A DNA stretch of 13,143 bases from Clostridia bacterium (GCA_017881645.1 JADGQQ010000033.1:1-13143), one strand, 5' to 3'. Counted from the first letter of the stretch, positions 1 through 7,590 are shown. Notes: generated from the letters alone by a model not told the origin. Translations and numbers: made by a program.

Positions 1-660
1 CAGCGATAACTTTTCAATGGATATTTTCTGACTGTAATTTGAGTGAAGATACTGAATGACATCAATCGTAAGTTTTGAAAAGTCTGGGTCCATCTCCGCA
101 TGAATAATTGCGCTGCATTGATCTTCTTGTCGATAAAGTGAGAAAAGGATTTCAAAGAGATAGGACCGACTTCTGCAGGGCCAAAAAATATTATCCTGTT
201 TTTCGAGCTGATCATGCAGCTGAAGATACTTGTGTTTGATGATAGAAACATCAAATCCATTAAGGGGAATAATCTTCGCTGCCAAATCGCACCCTGCATG
301 AAATTGCATCAGATATGCAAGATCCTGTGTTTCCGTCGCAGAAAGAATATCCGTATAATTGAATACATCCAGTTCAAATTTGCTGTTAATGACACAGGGC
401 TTAAAAAACAGCACTGAGCACTGCTGTTCACGTAAATAATGAATTTTGATCTCATCCTTTTCGTTCAGAAAAATAACATTAGCGCCAGTAAGTATGAAAA
501 CCCGTCCATTAAGCTGGATATGCATAATTCCCGATTCCATAAAAAGGATCTTATAATAATCATCCGCTTCTGCCTCCGAAAGGCAGGCAAGACCTTCCTG
601 CACGGTGACATGAACGATCGATGGCACATAATAGTTAAAGGCTTTTGTAGAAAAATCCAT
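1..660 (-). CDS. AraC/XylS-family transcriptional regulator, C-terminus cut by window edge
   Basis: Reading the minus strand from an ATG at 660 gives 220 codons with no stop before base 1, so the gene continues outside the window. Residues about 1-110 look like the cupin-type sensor half of AraC regulators: a beta-rich stretch with MHIQLNGRVFILTGANVIFL, resembling the AraC_binding fold. Residues about 120-190 form the linker and helical part. The last about 25 residues (IDVIQYLHSNYSQKISIEKL) match the opening helix of the AraC helix-turn-helix domain, whose two HTH motifs would lie beyond base 1. The start is supported by GAGGGG just upstream and a good promoter at 690-718 giving a leader of about 23 nt. 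The gene is about one third G+C at its 3' end, AT-richer than the array upstream. Ligand and targets cannot be deduced; a sugar-utilisation regulator would be a family-based guess. Confidence 0.85.
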   Translation of the reverse strand, partial: MDFSTKAFNYYVPSIVHVTVQEGLACLSEAEADDYYKILFMESGIMHIQLNGRVFILTGANVIFLNEKDEIKIHYLREQQCSVLFFKPCVINSKFELDVFNYTDILSATETQDLAYLMQFHAGCDLAAKIIPLNGFDVSIIKHKYLQLHDQLEKQDNIFWPCRSRSYLFEILFSLYRQEDQCSAIIHAEMDPDFSKLTIDVIQYLHSNYSQKISIEKLSL

Positions 661-689
661 CTTCCCCTCACAGTTCTCAATATAGAACA

Positions 690-718
690 ATTGTAATAGA
701 TTCCGGATGATATGTAAA
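690..718 (-). promoter_or_regulatory. Sigma-A-type promoter for the AraC-family gene
   Basis: On the minus strand, TTTACA (713-718) is followed after exactly 17 bp by TACAAT (690-695). Both hexamers match the vegetative consensus at 5 of 6 positions. Transcription would begin near 683, about 23 nt before the ATG at 660 and with the GAGGGG ribosome binding site in between. It lies in the 108-bp gap after hemW, which suggests the regulator has its own transcription start. Confidence 0.65.
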
Positions 719-768
719 TGTGCGGCACCGCGACCATAGAAGGAGCAGAATGTATTATGCAGACTTCG

Positions 769-1971
769 TCAGACAAATGCCCGGAATACGATATTTGCAA
801 AATCAAGTCCTTTCAAAGTCAGCCGATACGTATCTGCCTCTTGCATGATCCATCCCCGGTCGGCAAGATCACGCAATTCTACTGCAAATATTTCGTCCAT
901 CCGCACATTAAACCGATCCGAAAACTCCTGCCCGGATACCCCGTGCAGCAGCCTGAACCCCAACAGCATAAATTCCTTCCGTCTCTCCTTCTCATCCACT
1001 TCGACGATTTCCGTTCGGATATCGGAAAGTTGTTTTTTCCCGGAACCCATGCATTGCAGATACATATCCAGATCCGGTGTATTCCCGATTCTTTTTGTAT
1101 GAAGATAGGAGGCGGCTCCGCAGCCGAATCCGTAATAAGGAAGCGCTTTCCAATAGGTTAGATTATGCCGGCTCTCGAACCCGGGCCTTGCACAGTTACT
1201 GATTTCATAATGATCATACCCATGACTTTGAAGCGTATCGAGCAGTATGTGATACATATCCCTTTCCGAATCCGAATCGGGAAGATACTCTTCATGTCCG
1301 TGAAAGCGCTCAAAAAACGGGGTTCCCTCTTCCAGCGTGAGTGCGTAAAAAGAAATATGCGGGATTTCGTATTCCAGCAGAATGTCCAACGAATCCAGAG
1401 CATCCGCAACGGTTTGTCCGGGCAGACCGGTCATCAAATCGCAGCTGATATTTGCAAAACCGGCAGATTTTGCCCATGCTACGGCATCCCGAGCCTGCTC
1501 GGCAGTATGAATGCGTCCGATAGATGCCAGCAGAACGGAAGAAAAACTTTGTATTCCAATCGAAATACGGGTAATACCGGCCTCGCGGAAACGAACGAAA
1601 TCTTCTTCATTTACCGTACCCGGGTTCACTTCCAATGTGATTTCCGCGTTTTGCTGAATTCCAATACTTTCACGAAGCTGCATCAATACAATCCCGATTT
1701 GATCGCTCGACAACAGGGAGGGCGTTCCGCCTCCGAAATAAACGGTCGCAAGCCCTGCATCCCCGGGAACCACCGCTTCAGACCGGCCGGTCTGCCCTTC
1801 ATCGGGCAATTGAGCCGTTTCACTGCAAGTCATGCGTATTTCTTTGCAGACTGCCTCTACATAGGCTGATTTTTGGTCCGTCCGATTTGCATAGGATACA
1901 AAATCACAGTAAGGACATTTCTTGACACAAAACGGAATATGCACATACGCTGACCGGATTCTTTCAGACAT
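769..1971 (-). CDS. hemW: Radical SAM heme chaperone HemW (HemN-like)
   Basis: A 400-residue radical SAM protein. The [4Fe-4S]/SAM motif CxxxCxxC is at Cys15, Cys19 and Cys22 (HIPFCVKKCPYCDF), with Phe24 where true coproporphyrinogen oxidase HemN has a fourth Cys. The SAM-binding GGGTPS is at 80-85. The HNxxYW motif at 269-274, tied to heme binding in HemW, favours the heme chaperone over an oxygen-independent coproporphyrinogen III oxidase. The C-terminal about 60 residues form the usual HemN_C winged region ending LTLKGLDFANIVFRAFV. HemW is known to bind heme and pass it to respiratory or other heme proteins. A loop of about 20 residues (roughly 52-74, acidic and Gly-rich) before GGGTPS is longer than I expect. 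The ATG overlaps the upstream TOPRIM gene by 8 bp (ATGTCTGA), implying coupled translation; a GGGG-type SD lies in that gene's end. Confidence 0.95.
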   Translation of the reverse strand: MSERIRSAYVHIPFCVKKCPYCDFVSYANRTDQKSAYVEAVCKEIRMTCSETAQLPDEGQTGRSEAVVPGDAGLATVYFGGGTPSLLSSDQIGIVLMQLRESIGIQQNAEITLEVNPGTVNEEDFVRFREAGITRISIGIQSFSSVLLASIGRIHTAEQARDAVAWAKSAGFANISCDLMTGLPGQTVADALDSLDILLEYEIPHISFYALTLEEGTPFFERFHGHEEYLPDSDSERDMYHILLDTLQSHGYDHYEISNCARPGFESRHNLTYWKALPYYGFGCGAASYLHTKRIGNTPDLDMYLQCMGSGKKQLSDIRTEIVEVDEKERRKEFMLLGFRLLHGVSGQEFSDRFNVRMDEIFAVELRDLADRGWIMQEADTYRLTLKGLDFANIVFRAFV

Positions 1972-2644
1972 ACGATTTCCCCGCCCTGTCCTGCACCGAT
2001 GTGATCTGCCTGAGTTCCTCCGCGAAGCGAAGGAAACTCGGCGAAGTGTTCCTCTTCGGATCCATGTACCGGGAAATATTCAGCGCCCATTCGTGCTTGT
2101 ACTGACCGATGGCAGGATAGCCGACACGTATCAGCGCTTCTGCACGATCACGCAGAAGTGCATGACACAGAACCTCCCAGGTTCCGCACACACTGTCCTG
2201 TTGGTAGTCTTTGATAACGGACACATTTGCGTCCGGATATGCGGCCAGAAGTGCCTGCTCGTCCGCAAGAAGCCACGCTTCCGTCTCTTCTACACAAACA
2301 CCGATCACATGCAGAAGGCCGGGAGCGAACTGACTGCAAATCGCCCGCAGTGACTTGTGTATAGAATCCGGAGAATGATTGTCGGAATCCATGATCACGA
2401 CAAGAATGAAATCCGTCCCTGCACATACGCGGTCATATGCCCTGAGTTTGGCCGGAAGAAGATCCAGCAGACCCGAAGCAAATCTCTCGGGCCTGGCCGT
2501 CATGTTGGAGGGAATATCTCCCTTGCCGCGATGCGGCCGAATCGATACTGTATATTCCGGCACTTTTGCGACGAGAAGCCGCCGCATTAAGGATTCAATA
2601 ACAACCCCTCCGGATCGGTCCTCTGTCAGTACTTCAAAATGCAT
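1964..2644 (-). CDS. DUF4276-family TOPRIM protein, partner of the upstream ATPase
   Basis: A 226-residue protein that I recognise as DUF4276 from its layout. TEDRSG at 7-12 supplies the first TOPRIM Glu (Glu8). A hydrophobic strand then ends in MDSD (Asp86 and Asp88), the DxD pair. VEETEAWLLAD (118-128) and the C-terminal KHEWALNISRYMDPKRNTSPSF (about 183-204, WA...RNxSPSF) are typical of the family. TOPRIM domains bind Mg2+ and occur in nucleases, topoisomerases and primases; DUF4276 proteins are commonly encoded beside AAA_21-type ATPases, as here (20-bp gap). By analogy with OLD and PARIS systems it may be the effector nuclease unleashed or controlled by the ATPase. That is inference, since no nuclease activity can be read from sequence. 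The start ATG has AGGGG five bases upstream. Its stop lies inside the hemW start region. All expected acidic residues are present, so it looks intact. Confidence 0.85.
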   Translation of the reverse strand: MHFEVLTEDRSGGVVIESLMRRLLVAKVPEYTVSIRPHRGKGDIPSNMTARPERFASGLLDLLPAKLRAYDRVCAGTDFILVVIMDSDNHSPDSIHKSLRAICSQFAPGLLHVIGVCVEETEAWLLADEQALLAAYPDANVSVIKDYQQDSVCGTWEVLCHALLRDRAEALIRVGYPAIGQYKHEWALNISRYMDPKRNTSPSFLRFAEELRQITSVQDRAGKSYV

Positions 2645-2664
2645 AAAGACCCCTATATTCGGAT

Positions 2665-3876
2665 TTATTCATCAAAATGACCGGCATACCAGATTGCGCC
2701 CATTCCGACTCCCTGTTTATACATTTCCGAGACTACCGGATTGGCTCCTGCACTCTCAATGAATACCCGGTCGGCGTTATCATCTTCGCTTCTCTTGAAA
2801 ATCCATACTTCCGGAGGAGCCATTGATTCAAGAATATACGGGTTATGCGTTGTAAAAATGATCTGTGAAAAAGCATGCCGGACGGAGTAATCCCTGAATT
2901 CAGATGCCAGGATATCCACCATATCGTGATACAGACCCATATCCGGCGTCTCAATGCATATCAGAGGACGGGGCATGGGGTCATCGAGAAGCAGCAGATA
3001 CAGGAAGAGCTTATCCGGACTATTCCTGAAAGATTCCGGTAATTTCCCCGTGACCCGTTGAATGCTTGGAATCTTCTCAGAAATTCGATCCATTACGGAT
3101 TGATATGCAGCGGGATTCTCGACCTTCATATAGTCAAGAACATTCTGCACATTAGACCCGTCGGCATTCAGGTGCTTATGACCGCCCGGAGCGACCGCAG
3201 GTTTCTGTCCGTTCTTCTCCATGGAAAATCTGCAGAAAAACCAATGGCACATTTCCCGATACAGCGCAGCCAGAACGGGATAGGACAGAATGGTTCCATA
3301 AGCGCGAAGGGCTGATGCTCGCCTGTCGGACATACCTCCCGAAACGGTATCCCGGTCCGAAAGGACGGTCCCCTTCCCCTGCACGAGATCCAGACATTCG
3401 GTTGTATTCCATGCGCCGTCATCCGTCTTTCTGCAGATAACAACCTTTTCGGATGCATAGAAAGGCCGGCCATGAGCATCCTGGTCCAGAGAGAACTCGT
3501 AGGATACATACACTCCGCCCAAGCCATTCTTTTCGGATTTGCCGTTTTTCAGGAAAAACAGAAAATCAAACATCATGGGCCTGTCAGGCAAATTGAGCAA
3601 TTTGAGAAATCCCTGACGGCCATGCTGAGTCGCGGCAGATGAGCAGCCCTGCGTCACGCAGTCGGATGCAAACGACAGCGCATCAAAAAACAGGCTCTTC
3701 CCGGAAGCATTACGTCCGATCAGCGCCATCAAATTGGCCATAGGTATTTGAGGTGCAAAACCCGCTGACATTGAAAGAGGGGTATCCGGTGTCATTTTCA
3801 GGAGCTCCTCTAAGAGAATTCCGGTTCTGTCATCGGAAAAAATACGGAAATTACGAATCCGAATCCCTTGTAACAC
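2665..3876 (-). CDS. ABC/AAA_21-type ATPase (COG4637-like), candidate defence sensor
   Basis: A 403-residue SMC/RecF-like ATPase. The N-terminus (IRIRNFRIF) is the usual opening strand. Walker A is GRNASGKS at 54-61, followed by LFFDALSFA. HLNADGSNVQNVLDYM (235-250) and EVWIFKRSEDD (356-366) are typical of COG4637 predicted ATPases, as is the ending MGAIWYAGHF. The H-loop is His344 in IIFTTHNPYILESM. Oddly, the Walker B stretch reads LICIETPD (305-312), with Thr310 where the catalytic Glu normally follows the first acidic residue. The signature motif, usually LSDGT-like, reads FRNSPDK (283-289). The start is GTG at 3876, supported by a GGAGGTGA site. Related ATPases with a separate TOPRIM partner include AriA of PARIS; lactococcal AbiL may be another such pair, but I recall this only uncertainly. 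An anti-phage role is inferred from the gene pairing. A housekeeping role is possible, given the operon setting. Confidence 0.85.
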   Translation of the reverse strand: MLQGIRIRNFRIFSDDRTGILLEELLKMTPDTPLSMSAGFAPQIPMANLMALIGRNASGKSLFFDALSFASDCVTQGCSSAATQHGRQGFLKLLNLPDRPMMFDFLFFLKNGKSEKNGLGGVYVSYEFSLDQDAHGRPFYASEKVVICRKTDDGAWNTTECLDLVQGKGTVLSDRDTVSGGMSDRRASALRAYGTILSYPVLAALYREMCHWFFCRFSMEKNGQKPAVAPGGHKHLNADGSNVQNVLDYMKVENPAAYQSVMDRISEKIPSIQRVTGKLPESFRNSPDKLFLYLLLLDDPMPRPLICIETPDMGLYHDMVDILASEFRDYSVRHAFSQIIFTTHNPYILESMAPPEVWIFKRSEDDNADRVFIESAGANPVVSEMYKQGVGMGAIWYAGHFDE

Positions 3877-3882
3877 GTACGC

Positions 3883-3890
3883 TCACCTCC
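3883..3890 (-). promoter_or_regulatory. Ribosome binding site that supports the GTG start of the ATPase gene
   Basis: GGAGGTGA lies six bases before the GTG at 3876. An ATG just upstream (in ATGGAGG) is in another frame and cannot start this protein, so the strong site argues for the GTG. Confidence 0.7.
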
Positions 3891-3905
3891 ATAATGCAGG
3901 GGCTG

Positions 3906-4394
3906 CTACTTGAGTTCTTTCTTGTTTTTCTGGACCTTTACGAGTATTTCCGTCAGCTGATTCTCAACTTCCGTCAATCTTTGTCTGGCATAATCCGTGG
4001 ATGCCACACGCATCTGCCATGCGGCCTGATTTGCCTGGTCTATGGTCATCTGGGCCATCTCACGGGCACGCAGAGTGATTTCATGTTCGTTAATCATAAT
4101 GGCGGAACGCTGTTCCGTTTCTCTCAATATGTTCTCGGCCTTCTGTCTCGCACTTGCGACTACCTGCCGGTTCTGTTCAAGAAGCCAGCGCGCCTGATGA
4201 ATTTCCTCCGGAAGATTTTCCCGGATCTGATTAACCCAATACAGGACGTCTTCCCGATCCACGATGCAGTTGTCGGAAAATGGAATTCCCTTCGCCTGTC
4301 GAACGGTCTCGGTCAACTGATCCAGCAACTCCATCAAGTCCGTCTCGCTTGACTTCCCCTGACGAATACTCTCATGCATTCTCGGTTCCTCCAT
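3906..4394 (-). CDS. Coiled-coil protein downstream of coaD (DivIVA/SepIVA-like or ATPase-subunit-H-like)
   Basis: A 162-residue soluble protein with no membrane segment. Residues about 18-75 (LMELLDQLTE, then IVDREDVLYWVNQIRENLPEEI) form a short helical head, and residues about 65-160 are an almost continuous, charged, Ala/Gln/Glu-rich helix expected to form a coiled coil. The tail is Lys-rich (VQKNKKELK). Proteins of this layout are common next to coaD in Firmicutes and are often labelled ATPase or V-type ATPase subunit-like without catalytic motifs. Similar coiled-coil proteins in actinobacteria (SepIVA) act in division or envelope growth, so a scaffold role is possible but unproven. The ATG at 4394 overlaps the coaD stop by one base (TAATG). 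A second ATG at 4379 is preceded by GGAGGA at a good spacing and may be the true start. The ATPase gene follows after 29 bp. Confidence 0.8.
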   Translation of the reverse strand: MEEPRMHESIRQGKSSETDLMELLDQLTETVRQAKGIPFSDNCIVDREDVLYWVNQIRENLPEEIHQARWLLEQNRQVVASARQKAENILRETEQRSAIMINEHEITLRAREMAQMTIDQANQAAWQMRVASTDYARQRLTEVENQLTEILVKVQKNKKELK

Positions 4395-4888
4395 TAATCC
4401 CTCTTTGTACGCTCTAGAATCCGGGTCTTGACAAAATCTACTATTTCCGGGGAAACCATGGCAGAGATATCTCCCCCGTATGAAGCAACTTCCTTTATGA
4501 TGGAAGAACTGGTGTACACAAGATCAATCCGGCACGGAAGAAGTATAGAATCAAATGCAGGAAGGAGAAGCCGGTTTGCAGCCGACATTTCAGCCTCATT
4601 GCGAAAATCCGATTCACTTCTCAGTCCTCTGACCACCGCTACAGCTCCGGATTCGAGGAAAAGATCAACCAGAAGCCGGTTATATGCGATTACTTCAATG
4701 TTGGGTACGTCCTTCAGACATTGCCTGACCATATCCACTCTTTCCTCTATGGAAAACAGCGGATGCTTACCCCGGTTCAGCATGACAGCAACAAGCAGAC
4801 GGTCACACAGTTTCGCGGCCCGTCTGGCAATATCCGCATGACCCAACGAAAATGGATCAAAACTTCCAGGGAAAATTATGGTCTTCAC
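4394..4888 (-). CDS. coaD: Phosphopantetheine adenylyltransferase CoaD
   Basis: A 164-residue nucleotidyltransferase of normal family length. It transfers AMP from ATP to 4'-phosphopantetheine to give dephospho-CoA, the penultimate step of coenzyme A synthesis, in the cytoplasm. GSFDPFSLGHADI at 8-20 holds the (T/S)xGH catalytic motif (Ser14 to His17). RGLRSESDFRNE (87-98) is the conserved substrate-binding region, and TSSSIIKE (126-133) matches the C-terminal ISSTxxR-like motif, with Lys in place of Arg as in many Firmicutes. It starts with GTG at 4888, overlapping the rsmD stop by four bases (GTGA), and a GGAGGT site lies about 11 bases upstream. Coupled translation with rsmD is likely; rsmD-coaD is one of the most conserved bacterial pairs. 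Confidence 0.97.
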   Translation of the reverse strand: MKTIIFPGSFDPFSLGHADIARRAAKLCDRLLVAVMLNRGKHPLFSIEERVDMVRQCLKDVPNIEVIAYNRLLVDLFLESGAVAVVRGLRSESDFRNEAEMSAANRLLLPAFDSILLPCRIDLVYTSSSIIKEVASYGGDISAMVSPEIVDFVKTRILERTKRD

Positions 4889-5475
4889 GTGCTCAGAATA
4901 CCTCCGGAATAATTAGCATCTGTAGTATAGAATGTTAGCATGGTCGAGCCGTACTTACAACGTCTGCACAATGTCAAATTCATTACATTTTCTATAGGAA
5001 GATCCGCAGAGGAATGTTCAACGATGAATAGTCCTCCCTCAGCAAGCAGCTTTCCGGTGCAAATACTTTCCGCCGCCTTCATCGCGTATGCAATGGCTGA
5101 AACGTAAGGCGGATCCATAAAGATAACTTCAAAGACCTCATGGCGCTCGCTCAGTATCTTCAAAGACCGGAATACATCTTTCTTTTCAAATTGAATTTGT
5201 CCGGAAAGCTTCGTTTTCAATAGATTGGCGGAAATCGCCGACGCACTGGCAGAGCTCTCATCGACAAGAACCGCCATAACGGCGCCTCTGCTGACTGCTT
5301 CGATCCCCATCTGACCGCAGCCTGCGAACAGATCCAGGAAAGATGATCCGGGAAGCCTGTTCTGCAGAATGGAAAATAATGCTTCTTTCACTTTATCCGT
5401 AGTCGGGCGCGTCATTTCTCCTTTGGGAGCAACGAGCGGGATTCCTCTGCAAGTTCCGGCAACAACACGCGGCAT
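4885..5475 (-). CDS. rsmD: 16S rRNA (guanine(966)-N(2))-methyltransferase RsmD
   Basis: A Rossmann-fold SAM-dependent methyltransferase that modifies G966 of 16S rRNA in the 30S subunit. From the ATG at 5475 it is 196 residues. It opens MPRVVAGTCRGIPL, as RsmD proteins do, followed by the RPTTDKVKEALFSIL helix (23-37). SAM-binding motif I is DLFAGCGQMGIEA (48-60), and the catalytic N-methyltransferase motif DPPY is at 121-124. A longer frame from a TTG at 5487 adds four residues, but GGAG sits six bases before the ATG and nothing precedes the TTG, so I chose the ATG. It lies 21 bp after recG and overlaps coaD by four bases, an arrangement consistent with one transcript. Confidence 0.96.
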   Translation of the reverse strand: MPRVVAGTCRGIPLVAPKGEMTRPTTDKVKEALFSILQNRLPGSSFLDLFAGCGQMGIEAVSRGAVMAVLVDESSASASAISANLLKTKLSGQIQFEKKDVFRSLKILSERHEVFEVIFMDPPYVSAIAYAMKAAESICTGKLLAEGGLFIVEHSSADLPIENVMNLTLCRRCKYGSTMLTFYTTDANYSGGILST

Positions 5476-5496
5476 ATAGGGCTCCAATCTGCAATA

Positions 5497-7590
5497 TTAT
5501 AATGACGGGTGACTCAGTTCACTTCCGAAACGCTGAAGAAAAGCAGGTACCAGATCTTTTGATGCAGGATGTTCCAAATACGGATCTTCCTGAAAAATGC
5601 GGTCCAGTGCCAGTCCGACACGAACAAGTATATCCGTATCGCGGTAAAGGTTGGCAATATGAAGCTCCGGAATCCCATGCTGTCTGGTTCCGAAAAAATC
5701 TCCCGGCCCGCGCAGTTCCAAGTCCTTCTCAGCAATTGTAAAGCCATTCGAAGTGGAACAAAGAGTCTGGAGCCTTTTCTGTGCCAGTCCCTCTATTTTA
5801 TCACTTTTCAGTATGCAAACAGATCGGTGCGGTCCGCGTCCAATACGTCCCCGCAGCTGATGGAGCTGTGAAAGGCCGAAACGATCCGCATTCTCGATGA
5901 TCATCAGGGTGGCATTGGGATTATCCACCCCGACTTCAACGACCGTTGTGGATACGAGAATCTGCACTTCGCCGGAAACGAACTGCTCCATGGCCTTTTC
6001 TTTCTGAGTCGGCCGAAGTCCTCCGTGCAGAAGTCCGATCCGATATTCCGGGAAAATGTCCTGTGCAAGGTGATTGTAGAGATCCACCGCTGACAGCAGA
6101 CCGTTGTCGACAGGTTCATCATCGATCACCGGTTCGATCACCGGACACACATAATATACCTGACGTCCCTGCTCTATTTGCCGGGAAATGATTCCGTGAA
6201 TTCGTTCCTCATCAGCCGAGGTCGAGGTATATGTTTCAACCGGAATCCGGCCGGCCGGAATTTGACGGATTATGGAAATATCAAGGTCCCCGTAAAGAAT
6301 CAGTGCCAGTGTTCTGGGAATGGGCGTAGCTGACATAACTAGCGTATGCGGTGTCATTTGATCTTTCATTATAAATGAAGATCTTTGTCGAACACCGAAC
6401 CGATGCTGTTCATCGGTAATGGTCAGTGCAAGTGCCGAAAACTCGTTCTTCTCCGACAGAACGGCATGCGTCCCGACCAAAACCAGCAGTTCTCCCGACG
6501 CAAGCATTTCCCGCGTGCGCTTTTTCTCCGCTTCTTTTGTGCTGCCCAGAAGAAGTGCGATCGATATGCCGGTTCCTTCGAAGAACTTTGAGAGTGTCTG
6601 GAAGTGCTGTCTGGCAAGGATGGATGTCGGAGCCATAAAAATGCTCTGCTTCCCGTCAAGTGCACATGCCAGTATTGAAACTGCTGCTACGGCAGTTTTA
6701 CCGGATCCGACATCGCCCTGTATCAGACGATTCATAGGTATTTCTCTGCCAATATCCTGTAGAATGTCCCGGCATGCATTCTTTTGGTCATCCGTCAGTG
6801 TGTATGGCAAATGCTTTATTGCAGAAGAAAGGATCTTCTTTCTATCCGGAGCAAGCGTAACGCACAGTGCGTGTTCGTCTTTTCGATTGTGCATTTTCAT
6901 CCATCGGAGTCCGCCCTGCACGAGAAACAGTTCTTCATAAATCAGCCGTTTTCGCGCAATTTCCAGTTCCTCCTGTGAAGAAGGACGATGAATTTTCTCA
7001 TATGCGAATCCGGCGCTGCACAATTTCTCTTCGCGTCGAATGTCCGGCGGAAGAGGCTCTTTGATGCAGGGGATCGCAGCGGGAAGAACCTGCTCGATCA
7101 GCGAACGAATGACACCTTGTCTGAGCCCCTTCGTCATTGGATAAAACGGTCGGATCAGCAGATTATCTTCCTTCTGCTCCGGCTCGATCACGGGATTTGT
7201 AACATCGAAATTTCTGCCGTCACGGCGAATCCTTCCCCGGAAAAAGCAGCTGGTTCCTTTTTCAAGTTTTTGCTGCAGATATGGCTGATTAAACCAGACG
7301 GCCCGGATGGTTCCGGATCCGTCGGAAAGAACCGCGCGAAGAATGGATAACCTTCCTTTGCGCTGCAGAGTTGGCTTTTGTCTGACTTCCGCGATAAAGG
7401 ATCCATCAGAACCGTCCGTGAGGGAATCGATCGGAAGGATGGACGACCAGTCTTCATATTCACGCGGGAAAAAGGAGATTACATCATATACCGAATAAAT
7501 ATCAAGTTTGTGAAGCATTTCAAGTCGCTTTGCAGCGATTTTCGGCAATTGTTCAACCGGAGTATCTAAAAAATCAGGAGTGGCCTGCAT
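5497..7590 (-). CDS. recG: ATP-dependent DNA helicase RecG
   Basis: RecG is a branched-DNA translocase that regresses stalled replication forks and processes Holliday junctions. From the ATG at 7590 it has 697 residues, the usual size. The N-terminal wedge/OB region (about 60-140) includes the strand GSFIAEVRQKPTLQRKGRLS. The helicase core has Walker A GDVGSGKT at 292-299, DEQH at 393-396 followed by RFG, SATPIPRT at 420-427, and motif VI QLRGRIGRG at 578-586. The TRG region DLELRGPGDFFGTRQHG is at 623-639. The frame is open 49 codons further upstream inside nth, but AGAAGGA seven bases before this ATG (7598-7604) sets the start. It overlaps nth by 17 bp, so the two are probably translated in sequence. 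No key residue is missing. Confidence 0.97.
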   Translation of the reverse strand: MQATPDFLDTPVEQLPKIAAKRLEMLHKLDIYSVYDVISFFPREYEDWSSILPIDSLTDGSDGSFIAEVRQKPTLQRKGRLSILRAVLSDGSGTIRAVWFNQPYLQQKLEKGTSCFFRGRIRRDGRNFDVTNPVIEPEQKEDNLLIRPFYPMTKGLRQGVIRSLIEQVLPAAIPCIKEPLPPDIRREEKLCSAGFAYEKIHRPSSQEELEIARKRLIYEELFLVQGGLRWMKMHNRKDEHALCVTLAPDRKKILSSAIKHLPYTLTDDQKNACRDILQDIGREIPMNRLIQGDVGSGKTAVAAVSILACALDGKQSIFMAPTSILARQHFQTLSKFFEGTGISIALLLGSTKEAEKKRTREMLASGELLVLVGTHAVLSEKNEFSALALTITDEQHRFGVRQRSSFIMKDQMTPHTLVMSATPIPRTLALILYGDLDISIIRQIPAGRIPVETYTSTSADEERIHGIISRQIEQGRQVYYVCPVIEPVIDDEPVDNGLLSAVDLYNHLAQDIFPEYRIGLLHGGLRPTQKEKAMEQFVSGEVQILVSTTVVEVGVDNPNATLMIIENADRFGLSQLHQLRGRIGRGPHRSVCILKSDKIEGLAQKRLQTLCSTSNGFTIAEKDLELRGPGDFFGTRQHGIPELHIANLYRDTDILVRVGLALDRIFQEDPYLEHPASKDLVPAFLQRFGSELSHPSL

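Noticed and set aside
661..768. Intrinsic terminator after hemW
   Set aside because: Only tiny palindromes (GACGAAGTC, GCGGTGCCGC) are present, with loops too small and no T-run, so I could not support a terminator.
465..806. 113-codon minus-strand frame across the hemW-araC gap
   Set aside because: It overlaps the AraC-family gene in another frame and the end of hemW, has no recognisable domain, and the AraC frame has clear family features.
1165..1869. 234-codon open frame on the plus strand
   Set aside because: It lies entirely antisense to hemW, whose motifs are unmistakable, and its translation shows no domain, no clear start signal and Cys/Arg-rich shadow composition.
5476..5487. TTG start of rsmD adding four residues
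   Set aside because: No ribosome binding site precedes it, while GGAG is ideally placed before the ATG at 5475 that begins the conserved MPRVVAG.
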